In this document: positions 26,585-34,920 of the stretch, piece after piece | Numbering within the stretch: position 1 is the first letter of the stretch | Layout: each line of letters opens with the position of its first letter | Source: Candidatus Poribacteria bacterium | Lineage (GTDB): Bacteria; Poribacteria; WGA-4E; WGA-3G | Assembly: GCA_028820845.1 (NCBI GenBank) | Contig: JAPPII010000047.1 | Coordinates: forward strand, 30,183-94,182 | DNA: 64,000 nucleotides | Direction of reading: 5' to 3' | Position numbers and translations under genes: made by a program | Notes under the pieces: generated by a model | Database searches by the model: none | The model's input: only the letters and a program-made list of their open reading frames with translations | Told to the model about the DNA's origin: nothing

Positions 26585-26849
26585 TGTAAATCTCCTGAAT
26601 TTTGAAATTTTAACGTATGAAAACAATGCAAACGTTATATTTTCAGTTAGAGGCTAAATTATTTTAACATATTATTCAAGAAAAAAACAGGGAAATGAGA
26701 AACCCAAAAATTCTATACACATTTCCCCCGAAATTATTTGCGCAATCCGTGTCATCCGCGATTTGCGGCGTACTCACCCAAATGCGACATGCCCTCAGAC
26801 AACAAATAACGGAGGCACAGACTAACAGTCTATGCTACAGGATCCATGT
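26585..26849. other. intergenic region with stem-loop copy 1
   Basis: The stretch contains a degenerate ATCCGTGTCATCCGCGATTT block (26748-26767), related to the 9-mer repeat near 32190, and a stem-loop AGACT-AAC-AGTCT (26819-26831) followed by ATGCTACAGG. No gene is visible. Confidence 0.55.
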
Positions 26850-27725
26850 TTACGTATACCAACTCGGAAACGGCAGCCCCTTTCTTTTCAAGAGCGCGAG
26901 CTCGGCTTTGAGGTTGCATTGCGATTTTTTTGTCCCTTGGATACTCGGCTCGCGCGACAACTTTATCCGCAATGTTTTCATGGCATTATGGATCGCAGAG
27001 TCAATGATACCGAGCAATTCAAGCACGCGCCGGTCGAGATCTGCCCGGACCGCATCATGCTTTTTCTGTTTTGCACGGTAACACTCGTTAAACGGGAGCA
27101 GCTTCTCACGCTTGAGGGCATTGAAGATTGCTTCCGCCTCTATAAGTTGTGCTTCTGTTAACGCGGTTACATCTAACGTGGGAAGCGTGCCGAGTGTTGT
27201 TAAGGCTATCATGCCTCGTCCTGGTTGTTGTTTACCGGCGTGCATCCAGTGGCAGAGCAACCCAAGCGTTGAATTGCTCCAGAGCATGAACGGGTATTCA
27301 TATCGGGGATCCTCAATAGCGACATTGCTTAGCGATCTTACACCAATAGAAGGTCTCTCTATGAATACAGCAGCTGCCGAAGAAGCGTTAAACCTTAGAT
27401 TGACATTGTAGTGGGTACGGCTATTGCGGGTAAGCAGCTGCTGCAGCTTCGCTTCGCGTCCGGGATGTAGTACACCGTGAGCATCAGGAAGTGCCTCCAT
27501 TGTTCGCTGGATAGGAGAGTTGACCTGCCAGAGACAAGGATAATCATCTGTGTCACCACAACCCTCCATCATATCAAAAGTGCCTTGTTTGCCAGCACCG
27601 TATACATGTAGGTGAGACCTGCTAACGGTTGCCAGTTCACCCACACGACACATCGGGATATCTGCTACTTTTAATTCGGTAGCGAGGTTCAGCTTCCCGT
27701 TTATCTCCTTTTCAGTTGCCCCCAA
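26850..27725 (-). pseudogene. C-terminal remnant of a large DNA methyltransferase-like protein
   Basis: I read this 291-residue frame as the tail of a class I SAM-dependent DNA methyltransferase of the very large RM/BREX-like type. LLCHWMHAGKQQPGRGMIALTTLGTLPTLDVTALTEAQLIEAEAIF, then LPFNECYRA and DLDRRVLELLGI, is the usual C-terminal pattern of those enzymes. The catalytic motifs (FxGxG, NPPY) are absent. Its start overlaps the end of the metalloprotease gene by 25 bases, as if a larger gene had been cut. It may instead be a stand-alone target-recognition protein. Confidence 0.45.
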
Positions 27726-28639
27726 GAGGTAATTGTTCTTCTTATGAGTGCTGGCGCAGCCTGTGTGATAGCCTCATGTGCTTTTGCTTTGACTATAAGA
27801 AGATCAATTTCGTTGGTTATCCCGTCGTTATTTATATCCGTATCATACAGAATTGAGTTTTGCATGGCTTGCCTAACAAGTTCAACATCTGCTAAGTCAA
27901 TGCGATTATCATTATTCACGTCAGCGTCTATTACTTGGTTAGAGGCTTGTAAATTTTGTTGAATGGTTAATCTGCCGCTTTCATTCAAGAATGCAGCATC
28001 CGTGTAGCGAATACCGTATTTATCCAGTGTTTCTTTCACACCTTGTTGAATGGTATGTGGTGGATTCATAAGGTTTACGCGATTTGGTACTGTATTTGAA
28101 GAATGGCTAATCTTAAAAGCGTGTGCGATTTCATGTGCGGTAGTTGGCAAAATATACAAGGGATTATCAAGGGCAATAACACCTAAATAGTTACAATCAT
28201 CAGGGTGTGAAGCTGCGCCGGGCCATTGCCAGCAAAAGAATTTCATGAAACCTGATGCTGTTTTATTGCGGAGATTTTTTTTTCCAGCTAAAAATACAAC
28301 TACTATTTTGTTTTGTGTATCATAATCTAATTGAAAAGTCTCATCTTGGATAGCCTCCGCGCTATCATAATACTCGGCTTTTTGCTTACCCCTAACAATT
28401 TTTATATCCGAATCAAAATCAAAGGTTTTGGGACCAAAGCCGTATCTATCCATTTCTGACGCAAAGAATGCTTGTACTTCTATCATTATATCATGAACAA
28501 AATCTATATCCTCTCGGCTTGAATAAAAAATATCGGAGGGTTTCAGATAGATAACTTCAATCGGCGGTTGAGCATAAACAACAAACGAAAAACTGAATAA
28601 AAGCCAAGATAAAATTATGGTTGGTCTCATAAATTTCAT
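27701..28639 (-). CDS. secreted metzincin-like metalloprotease with dockerin repeats
   Basis: This 312-residue protein has a signal peptide (RPTIILSWLLFSFSFVVYA). A catalytic region contains HEIAHAFKISH, a metzincin HExxHxxxxxH zinc motif with Lys in place of the usual Gly. Its C-terminal part (about 235-285) has two dockerin type I-like Ca-binding repeats: DADVNNDNRIDLADVELV and DTDINNDGITNEIDLLIV. Start at 28639 (AAGGAG 8 bases upstream) rather than 28687. Dockerins bind cohesins or act as Ca-stabilised tails; no cohesin gene is nearby. Its 3' end overlaps the methyltransferase remnant. Confidence 0.8.
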   Translation of the reverse strand: MKFMRPTIILSWLLFSFSFVVYAQPPIEVIYLKPSDIFYSSREDIDFVHDIMIEVQAFFASEMDRYGFGPKTFDFDSDIKIVRGKQKAEYYDSAEAIQDETFQLDYDTQNKIVVVFLAGKKNLRNKTASGFMKFFCWQWPGAASHPDDCNYLGVIALDNPLYILPTTAHEIAHAFKISHSSNTVPNRVNLMNPPHTIQQGVKETLDKYGIRYTDAAFLNESGRLTIQQNLQASNQVIDADVNNDNRIDLADVELVRQAMQNSILYDTDINNDGITNEIDLLIVKAKAHEAITQAAPALIRRTITSWGQLKRR

Positions 28640-28727
28640 GTGTAAGCTCCTTGATTTAACATATTTCACGAGAATAAACGGTGGCATTTCAGCCTAACAG
28701 GCTATGCTAAAAAGGACGCAACTTGCA

Positions 28728-29270
28728 TTACATTAGAGGAATCTGAGGAAGCCCCAATTTCTCGAAGATTGCGTGCCACCGTTCGCCGTGATTTTCACCC
28801 GCAGCAACAGGCACAAATCCAAGGTTGAGATAATTTTTGATTGCGGGCAGGCGAAAATCGTCGGTGTCTAACATCACGGATGCCACGCCTCGTGCTTTAA
28901 AATAGTCCAAAACAAACACTGTTAACCACTTTCCGAGTCTATATCCTCTGTGTTCTGGCAGCACTGCAAGCATGTCAATATAGCCGATGGTTTTGCCACG
29001 GAGACCTTTCGTCCATGCACACGCTGTGCCGATAGGTATACCCTTATAGACAACAAAACAGAAGCCATCAGGATCAAAGTTGGGTTGGTCGATAACATTG
29101 GTATACGTATCTTGGGCGGTTCTACCTTGGTCAACGAAGGAAACATCCATAATTCGAGCCCAATGCGCTTCGTCCCCTTTCTGATAGGTTCGGATGTGAT
29201 AGGCATCAGGACACCGGAGCTTCGGCAGATTCTCCAAATCCTGTAGACCCATTTTGAGTTGATCTTCCAT
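28728..29270 (-). CDS. GNAT-family N-acetyltransferase, copy 1
   Basis: This 180-residue GNAT shows YHIRTYQKGDEAHWARIMDVSF at the start and the acetyl-CoA-binding loop LPEHRGYRLGKWLTVFVLDYFKARG, with the R/Q-x-x-G-x-G/A equivalent HRGYRLGK. It ends LPAIKNYLNLGFVPVAAG. The substrate is unknown. It is a paralogue of the adjacent upstream gene (29277-29873), separated by 6 bases and clearly co-transcribed. A tandem duplication followed by divergence is likely. Confidence 0.85.
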   Translation of the reverse strand: MEDQLKMGLQDLENLPKLRCPDAYHIRTYQKGDEAHWARIMDVSFVDQGRTAQDTYTNVIDQPNFDPDGFCFVVYKGIPIGTACAWTKGLRGKTIGYIDMLAVLPEHRGYRLGKWLTVFVLDYFKARGVASVMLDTDDFRLPAIKNYLNLGFVPVAAGENHGERWHAIFEKLGLPQIPLM

Positions 29271-29276
29271 TTCCTT

Positions 29277-29873
29277 CTAAGCTGAAACTTTCGTCCAGAG
29301 TTCGTCAGGGAGCATTTTTCGGACGTTTTCGATTTGCGCTGACATTGGCGGGAGCTCTAATTTTTCAAAGATGTCTTGCCACCGTCTGGATTGTCCCTCT
29401 TCAACATAAACGGGTATGAACCCTAAATTGAGATAGGTTTTAACAGCCGGAATACGAAAATCGTCGGTATCCAGCATAGCACTTATGAATCCATTATCCC
29501 GAAAATAGTGGAGTACAGCGAGTGAGACCCATTTTCCGAGTTTATGTCCGGTATGCTCAGCAACAACCCCTACCATGTGGACGTACCCGACCTCCTTTTC
29601 ATCGACAGATTGTCGCCATGCGCAAGCGGTCCCAACGGGAAGGCCCCAATATGTTGCGAAGTAGAATCCATCGGGAAGAAACACATCTCTATCGGTAATC
29701 TGGTCCCGCGTATCTCGCTCAGTACGTTCCCTACCGCCAAATGAGTCGCTGATGATACGCGCCCAATGGGTCTCATCGCCTTCAATGTAAGTGCGCATAC
29801 CATAGCCGGTTGGAAGTTCGAGTTTCGGTAAGTTCTTTAAATTGGGGCGTACCATCCTGAGCTGCCGTGGCAT
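29277..29873 (-). CDS. GNAT-family N-acetyltransferase, copy 2
   Basis: This 198-residue paralogue of the gene at 28728 has TGYGMRTYIEGDETHWARIISDSFGG, VAEHTGHKLGKWVSLAVLHYFRDNG and IPAVKTYLNLGFIPVYVEEG. The acetyl-CoA loop reads HTGHKLGK. I take the ATG at 29873 (AGGAG 6 bases upstream, 10 bases after the preceding stop). A longer frame to 29933 would overlap the upstream coiled-coil gene. It is the middle gene of a three-gene operon: coiled-coil protein, GNAT, GNAT. Confidence 0.83.
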   Translation of the reverse strand: MPRQLRMVRPNLKNLPKLELPTGYGMRTYIEGDETHWARIISDSFGGRERTERDTRDQITDRDVFLPDGFYFATYWGLPVGTACAWRQSVDEKEVGYVHMVGVVAEHTGHKLGKWVSLAVLHYFRDNGFISAMLDTDDFRIPAVKTYLNLGFIPVYVEEGQSRRWQDIFEKLELPPMSAQIENVRKMLPDELWTKVSA

Positions 29874-29883
29874 CTGTTGCTCC

Positions 29884-30348
29884 TTAAGTGCGTTCCTGCC
29901 TGTAGATTGCCATCTCTTTTTCCAACGCTTCAATCTGTTTTTGCTGTGCCTCGATTTTCTCGTCTTGTGCGCGAACTTCCTTTCGCTGCAATGCGACGAT
30001 GATCTGAGGCACCCCGATAACGACTGCGATGAAAGCCACTAAAGCCAAGACTAACATAAAAAGGTTATTCAGCTGCTTGTCTAACGATCTGATTTCGCCG
30101 GTCAGACGTTTGTCCATTTCCGAGAGCGTGGTATTCACCTTTGCAATCTCTTGAGAGACATATTCTTTCGTGCGGGATTCGGATGCTTCAAGATATTCTT
30201 TCGTGCGGGATTCGGATCTCGCAACTGCTGTTTCAACCTCCTCTTTAACGATGAGGCGGATTTTGTCAATATCTGCTTGGGTAAGGGCACTGAATGCGGG
30301 ACCGCTAAAGAGCGAAAACACTATCATTGAAGCTGTGATTAATTTCAT
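29884..30348 (-). CDS. signal-peptide/coiled-coil/TM/coiled-coil protein
   Basis: This 154-residue protein has a signal peptide (MKLITASMIVFSLFSGPAFS), a periplasmic helix with a duplicated SESRTKEYLEA/SESRTKEYVSQ unit, EMDKRLTGEIRSLDKQLNN, one membrane helix (LFMLVLALVAFIAVVIGVPQIIVAL) and a cytoplasmic coiled coil (EIEAQQKQIEALEKE-like). It is clearly related to the 8752-9174 protein. I chose the start at 30348 because AGGATAGG lies upstream and the signal peptide begins there. It leads the GNAT operon. Function unknown. Confidence 0.75.
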   Translation of the reverse strand: MKLITASMIVFSLFSGPAFSALTQADIDKIRLIVKEEVETAVARSESRTKEYLEASESRTKEYVSQEIAKVNTTLSEMDKRLTGEIRSLDKQLNNLFMLVLALVAFIAVVIGVPQIIVALQRKEVRAQDEKIEAQQKQIEALEKEMAIYRQERT

Positions 30349-30382
30349 TTTCCTATCCTTATTTTCGGATGTGAGTCGTAAT

Positions 30383-30411
30383 ATTTTAGCAAAATTGATC
30401 AATAAGTGCAA
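30383..30411 (-). promoter_or_regulatory. sigma70-type promoter for the GNAT operon
   Basis: Minus strand: TTGCAC (30406-30411), 17 bp, TAAAAT (30383-30388). The leader is about 30 nt to the ATG at 30348. It is back to back with the aroK promoter. Confidence 0.7.
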
Positions 30412-30442
30412 GCATATAATGCGTATAAGAGAAACAAAAACC

Positions 30443-30471
30443 TTTACAATATTTTTCACTGATGCTACAAT
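30443..30471 (+). promoter_or_regulatory. sigma70-type promoter for aroK-aroB
   Basis: TTTACA (30443-30448), 17 bp, TACAAT (30466-30471). Transcription would start near 30478, which leaves about 47 nt before the preferred GTG start at 30525. Confidence 0.7.
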
Positions 30472-30524
30472 AGTGACCAATCGTTCATAGGGTGAGAAAC
30501 TATCGGCAACGAAGGCAGCAACAG

Positions 30525-31070
30525 GTGAAAAGATCATTTAAAAGAAAACCCAATATTGTGCTTGTTGGTTTTATGGGCACTGGGAAGACCTCTGTCGGCA
30601 GACGGCTGGCTTCGCAGCTTCGGATGCGATATGTCGATACAGACGACATCATTGAGCGGGATACCGGGCGACGCATCACGAACATCTTTGAGGAAGACGG
30701 TGAACCGGCTTTTCGAGATCTCGAAAGCGAAGCTGTGTGCAAAGCCTCTAAACTGTACAACCACGTTATCTCTACCGGTGGCGGTGTCGTTTTGAGAGAG
30801 ACCAACATAGAAGCACTCAAGCAAAATGGGATTATCTTCTGCCTCACAGCGACACCGGAGGAGATATATCGGCGGGTCCGACACCAGACACATCGTCCAC
30901 TCCTTCAAACGCCTGATGCGCTCGCCAAAATTCGGTCAATGTTGGAAGAAAGAGATCCGTACTATGCAGAAGCCGATTATACAATTAAAACAACAAGACG
31001 CTCATTTCGGGAAATCATTGGGTATATAAGACATATCTATACAAAAAGGACGAGGGGACCAAAACGGTGA
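30525..31070 (+). CDS. aroK: shikimate kinase
   Basis: This 181-residue P-loop kinase of the shikimate pathway phosphorylates shikimate at O3. Seen: Walker A GFMGTGKTSVGRRLA, substrate residues YVDTDDIIERDTG and FRDLESEAV, the shikimate-binding STGGGVVLR, and a lid HQTHRPLLQT containing the catalytic Arg. I prefer the GTG at 30525 (GAAGG nine bases upstream) to a GTG at 30492, which would lie about 14 nt from the predicted transcription start. Its TGA overlaps the GTG of aroB (GTGA). Confidence 0.93.
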   Translation: MKRSFKRKPNIVLVGFMGTGKTSVGRRLASQLRMRYVDTDDIIERDTGRRITNIFEEDGEPAFRDLESEAVCKASKLYNHVISTGGGVVLRETNIEALKQNGIIFCLTATPEEIYRRVRHQTHRPLLQTPDALAKIRSMLEERDPYYAEADYTIKTTRRSFREIIGYIRHIYTKRTRGPKR

Positions 31071-32158
31071 AAACTCTACGCGTGGAGCTTGGAGATAACA
31101 GTTATCCGATCGTTGTCGGAACAGATCTCCTCAATCGAGTTGGGGAACTGTTGACCCCCCATACCAAATCCAATAAGGTCCTCATCGTCTCGGATACCTT
31201 TGTTCAGGGATGCCATACACCTATCGTTCAGAAAAGCCTCGAAGCTGCTGGGTTCGATGTCCGCACTATTGCGGTTCCGACTGGCGAAGAGAGCAAATCG
31301 TTGGCGCAGTTTTCACGGGTCCAAGATAGTTTGGTTGACCATCAACTTGACAGGGGTTCAACGGTCATTGCACTCGGTGGGGGTGTTATCGGGGATTTAG
31401 CAGGCTTTGCGGCAGCGGTGTATATGCGGGGTATCCCTTACGTTCAGATTCCGACGACGCTCCAGGCACAGGTTGATGCCAGTGTCGGTGGGAAGACAGC
31501 AATTAATCATCCAAAAGGCAAAAACCTGATTGGGGCGTTTCATCAACCGAAATTGGTACTTATTGACGTAGGAACGCTGGAAACTTTGCCGCAACGGGAC
31601 ATTCGAGCAGGACTTATTGAAGTTATCAAGATGGGCGTTATCCGAGATGAACCGCTGTTTGAGATGGTCGAAGCGAACCTTGACGCTATTTTGAATTTGG
31701 AGAGTGCGATACTCAGTGAGATGATTGCGGGTGCGTGTACCAATAAGGCAGAAATTGTCGCGAAAGATGAGAAAGAGAGTGGATTGCGGATGGTGCTTAA
31801 CTATGGGCATACCTTCGGACACGCGCTTGAAGCCGTGACGCACTATAACCGATACCGACACGGTGAAGCGGTTTCTATCGGTATGAACTGCGCAGCGCAA
31901 TTAGCTATGAATTTGGGGATGTTCTCTGAAACGAATTTTCAACGGCAACGGACACTTTTAGAACGTGCGAATTTGCCGATTGCTTTTCCGTCGGACATCA
32001 CCGCAGAGGCACTATGTGAGGCGATGTATTTAGACAAAAAGACATTAGGTGGCAAACTCCGCCTTATTTTACCGACGCGTATTGGAGAAGTTGTTATACG
32101 AGATGATATTGACGATCAGGACGTTATAGAGGCTATTTCACAATGGAGCAGGAAATAG
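31067..32158 (+). CDS. aroB: 3-dehydroquinate synthase
   Basis: This 363-residue NAD- and Zn-dependent enzyme makes 3-dehydroquinate from DAHP. Landmarks: TGEESKSLAQF, DRGSTVIALGGGVIGDLAGFAAAVYMRGIPYVQIPTTL (NAD site), DASVGGKTAINHPKGKN, the metal ligands in RAGLIEVIKMG (Glu), NYGHTFGHALE (His) and RHGEAVSIGM (His). It starts with GTG inside the aroK stop; the pair is a classic translationally coupled aroK-aroB arrangement. Confidence 0.95.
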   Translation: MKTLRVELGDNSYPIVVGTDLLNRVGELLTPHTKSNKVLIVSDTFVQGCHTPIVQKSLEAAGFDVRTIAVPTGEESKSLAQFSRVQDSLVDHQLDRGSTVIALGGGVIGDLAGFAAAVYMRGIPYVQIPTTLQAQVDASVGGKTAINHPKGKNLIGAFHQPKLVLIDVGTLETLPQRDIRAGLIEVIKMGVIRDEPLFEMVEANLDAILNLESAILSEMIAGACTNKAEIVAKDEKESGLRMVLNYGHTFGHALEAVTHYNRYRHGEAVSIGMNCAAQLAMNLGMFSETNFQRQRTLLERANLPIAFPSDITAEALCEAMYLDKKTLGGKLRLILPTRIGEVVIRDDIDDQDVIEAISQWSRK

Positions 32159-32314
32159 CAGTCAGTTATCGGTAACTGTCTGAATCACGGATTACGCGGA
32201 TTATACGGATTACACAGATTTTAATATCTGGTGTGTTCAGGTGGTTCTGATAGTTACAAGGTTTCCTGGCTGATAGCTGATAACCGCCAGCTACAAACGA
32301 GGATACATAAATTT
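32159..32314. repeat. intergenic 9-mer and heptamer repeats
   Basis: After aroB comes a GGATTACGC/GGATTATAC/GGATTACAC array (near 32189-32215), then GCTGATA, GCTGATA, ACCGCCA heptamers at 32269-32289. CGAGGA near 32300 precedes the next ATG. Both repeat types recur elsewhere in the window. Confidence 0.65.
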
Positions 32315-33460
32315 ATGAAAAAAACAATTCAATATCTAACTGTCTACTTGGTTTTATGCATAGCGATTAGCAGTGCATTTAGCCAAGGGCTTGCACCACC
32401 AGCAAACGTGACGGCGGTGGATACCCCGAACGATGATGGGAGTAGTATCACCGTTAAGTGGGACGCAGCACCGGCGGACAGCGGTATCAGCGGGTACCAA
32501 ATCCTGCGCCGGATTCCTGGTGGAGGTCTTGAAGAAGTTGGCGAACTGCTACCTGCTGGAACGACAACTTATGCCGATGCCACTATCGAAAAGGGAACTG
32601 CTTACGCCTATATTGTGCGTGCAATTAGCCAAACAGAAGCGACGGTGGAATCCGAAGAGACTGCCCCCGTTAGTGGGTCAGGTGAATGGTTTCATACAGG
32701 CAAAGTACCGCTTTTGGTTGCTATGCTCCTTTTTTCCGCGGCGATCGTTTGGAATATCTATGATGCGCGAAGCGGAAAAGAGATATTTGTCAGGCGGATT
32801 CCTGGATTAGAAGCCGTTGATGAAGCAATTGGTAGAGCGACGGAAATGGGACGTTCGATTCTCTATAGCTTAGGTTTAGGACGCGTAGAGGAAGTGCCGA
32901 CTATTGCGAGTATGACGATTCTGGGTCAAGTTGCGCGACGCACTGCCGATTATGAAACACCATTGCGTGTCCCGTGTCGAGATCCAATTGTTATGAACGT
33001 CGTGCGCGAGGTTGTGCGAAACGCTTATCTTGATGAGGGGCGGCCAGATGTCTATAATGAAGAAAACGTCTTCTTCTTAACTGAGAGCCAATTCGCGTAC
33101 GCTGCAGGTGTAGACGGCATAATGGTTCGTGAAAAGCCAGCGGCAGTATTTCTACAAGGTCAGTTCTTCGCTGAATCTCTTATCCTCGCCGAAACAGGAA
33201 ACTCTATTGGCGCCATTCAGATTGCAGGAACAGATTCCGAACACCAACTTCCCTTCTTTATCGCTGCATGTGATTACACCTTAATCGGTGAAGAGTTGTA
33301 CGCGGCGAGTGCCTACCTGTCAAGAGAACCGATGCTCCTTGGCAGCCTCAGAGGGCAAGACTGGGGAAAACTCTTTATCTTTGGTATTATCGTCCTCGGT
33401 GTAGTGCTTGAATTAGCGGGCGTTAATTGGATCACCACACTCCTACAACGGGTGGGTTAG
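32315..33460 (+). CDS. FN3-domain membrane protein (DUF6754-like), cluster gene A
   Basis: This 381-residue protein has a signal peptide (ending AFSQG), a fibronectin type III domain (about 22-115: PPANVTAVDTPNDDGSSITV ... AYIVRAISQTEA), a membrane helix (VPLLVAMLLFSAAIVWNIYDA), a cytoplasmic region (about 150-345, with GRATEMGRSILYSLGLG, TIASMTILGQVARRTADYET and FFIAACDYTLIGEELYAASAYL), and a last helix (LFIFGIIVLGVVLELAGVNWI). It resembles DUF6754 proteins of Chloroflexi and Poribacteria. It is the first of four tightly linked membrane genes. Function unknown. Confidence 0.75.
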   Translation: MKKTIQYLTVYLVLCIAISSAFSQGLAPPANVTAVDTPNDDGSSITVKWDAAPADSGISGYQILRRIPGGGLEEVGELLPAGTTTYADATIEKGTAYAYIVRAISQTEATVESEETAPVSGSGEWFHTGKVPLLVAMLLFSAAIVWNIYDARSGKEIFVRRIPGLEAVDEAIGRATEMGRSILYSLGLGRVEEVPTIASMTILGQVARRTADYETPLRVPCRDPIVMNVVREVVRNAYLDEGRPDVYNEENVFFLTESQFAYAAGVDGIMVREKPAAVFLQGQFFAESLILAETGNSIGAIQIAGTDSEHQLPFFIAACDYTLIGEELYAASAYLSREPMLLGSLRGQDWGKLFIFGIIVLGVVLELAGVNWITTLLQRVG

Positions 33461-33468
33461 GAGGTTTT

Positions 33469-34119
33469 ATGAAACGACAAGTCCCATTAATCCTTTGCTT
33501 TGCTTTTGGGATTGTGATGATCCTCACACAATTCAGTCCGCACTCATTTTCGCAAGGGATTTACGAGGAAGTTATCAGTTGGACATTGATTATTTCTCCT
33601 TTTGCGTTGGTATTAGCAACAGCGACCCTGATTCAAACCCACGTCGCGCGCATTCAACGCCGCACAGATCATTGGCGATACAGTTTTGTCGTGTTTGCCG
33701 GACTCATCACGATGGTGGTAATAGGGGTTCCATTTGGGCCGCAGCATCCAGCTTTTGAATGGTTTTATACCAATATCCAGGTCCCTATGGACGCGACGAT
33801 GTTTTCGTTGCTTGCCTTTTTTATAGCCTCAGCGGCCTTCCGCGCCTTCCGCGCCCGAACGTTTGAAGCAAGTCTACTATTAATTACGGCTCTAATTGTC
33901 ATGATGGGGAACGTGCCTGTTGGAGACCTCATCTGGAATACGGTGCTGGGGTGGCTTCCTATGGAAGACGGTGCTTCAAAAGCACGCCAGTGGATTTTGG
34001 ACAATCCGAATCTCTCCGCAAGACGCGGGATCATTCTCGGCGTGAGTTTAGGGGTGATTTCGCAATCTATCCGAATCATCTTAGGCATTGAGCGTTCGTA
34101 CTTAGGGGGAGGGGATTAG
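33469..34119 (+). CDS. polytopic membrane protein, cluster gene B
   Basis: This 216-residue protein has about six hydrophobic helices: VPLILCFAFGIVMILTQF, VISWTLIISPFALVLATATL, YSFVVFAGLITMVVIGVPFG, ATMFSLLAFFIASAAFRAF, ASLLLITALIVMMGNVPVG and RGIILGVSLGVISQSIRIILG. A short acidic/Trp loop (LGWLPMEDGASKARQWILDN) lies before the last. GGAGG precedes the ATG, eight bases after the gene A stop. I do not recognise the family. Confidence 0.7.
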   Translation: MKRQVPLILCFAFGIVMILTQFSPHSFSQGIYEEVISWTLIISPFALVLATATLIQTHVARIQRRTDHWRYSFVVFAGLITMVVIGVPFGPQHPAFEWFYTNIQVPMDATMFSLLAFFIASAAFRAFRARTFEASLLLITALIVMMGNVPVGDLIWNTVLGWLPMEDGASKARQWILDNPNLSARRGIILGVSLGVISQSIRIILGIERSYLGGGD

Positions 34120-34121
34120 AT

Positions 34122-34916
34122 ATGGATCGACGCATTGTTTTCATTTTGGTCGCGCTTGCGGTTATCATACCTATGTTGTTACCCGTCAGTCTACCTGTAT
34201 CGGTATCTGAACCGACGCAGCAGCTTTACGATTATATTGACGCGCTGCCTGCCGAATCAACAATCATGCTTGCGTTTGACTATGGCCCGTCTTCATTGGC
34301 GGAACTCAATCCGATGGCAAGAGCAGTGCTGAGACAGTGCTTTGATAAAGACGTTCACGTCATCGGTTTTACACTTGTCGCAGATGGAACAACACTGGCG
34401 AGTACACTGATGCGGGAAGTTGCTGAGGAAAAAGGCGCAGTAGACGGTGAGGACTATGTTTTTCTCGGCTTTCGTCCGGGCGGCACACAAGTTATGCTGG
34501 GAATGGGCAACAGCATCAGTAGTGTTTTTGAGACCGATTACAGCGGAAATACCACTACTGAAATTCCGATGATGACAGATATTACGAACTATGATGAAAT
34601 CGCCCTTCTGATTGATCTCGCCTCCGGCAGTACAACAGAAATATGGATCATCTATACAAACGTACGATACGATTTACAGATTGCCGCAGGCGTTACGGGT
34701 GTTATCATCTCACAGATGTATCCATACTTACAAACAAGGCAATTGGTCGGTCTAATCCCCGGCATCTTGGGTGCTGCGCAGTATGAGAGATTAATAGATG
34801 TGCCGGCAAAAGGGATGCTGTGGATAAATATTGAATCGTTTGTGCATCTGTTGATTGTCATACTGGTAATCATTGGGAATATCATATTCTTCAATCAGCG
34901 ACGGCGAGAGGAGTAA
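34122..34916 (+). CDS. periplasm-facing anchored protein, cluster gene C
   Basis: This 264-residue protein has an N-terminal helix (RRIVFILVALAVIIPMLLPV) and a C-terminal helix (FVHLLIVILVIIGNIIFFNQ). Between them is an alpha/beta domain of about 190 residues: STIMLAFDYGPSSLAELNPMARAVLRQC, DVHVIGFTLVADGTTLASTLMREVAEEKG, YVFLGFRPGGTQVMLGMGNSI, TNYDEIALLIDLASGS. The alternating strands and helices suggest a Rossmann-like or clan-SK-like fold, but no catalytic motif is clear. It starts two bases after gene B. Unknown family. Confidence 0.68.
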   Translation: MDRRIVFILVALAVIIPMLLPVSLPVSVSEPTQQLYDYIDALPAESTIMLAFDYGPSSLAELNPMARAVLRQCFDKDVHVIGFTLVADGTTLASTLMREVAEEKGAVDGEDYVFLGFRPGGTQVMLGMGNSISSVFETDYSGNTTTEIPMMTDITNYDEIALLIDLASGSTTEIWIIYTNVRYDLQIAAGVTGVIISQMYPYLQTRQLVGLIPGILGAAQYERLIDVPAKGMLWINIESFVHLLIVILVIIGNIIFFNQRRREE

Positions 34917-34920
34917 ATTG

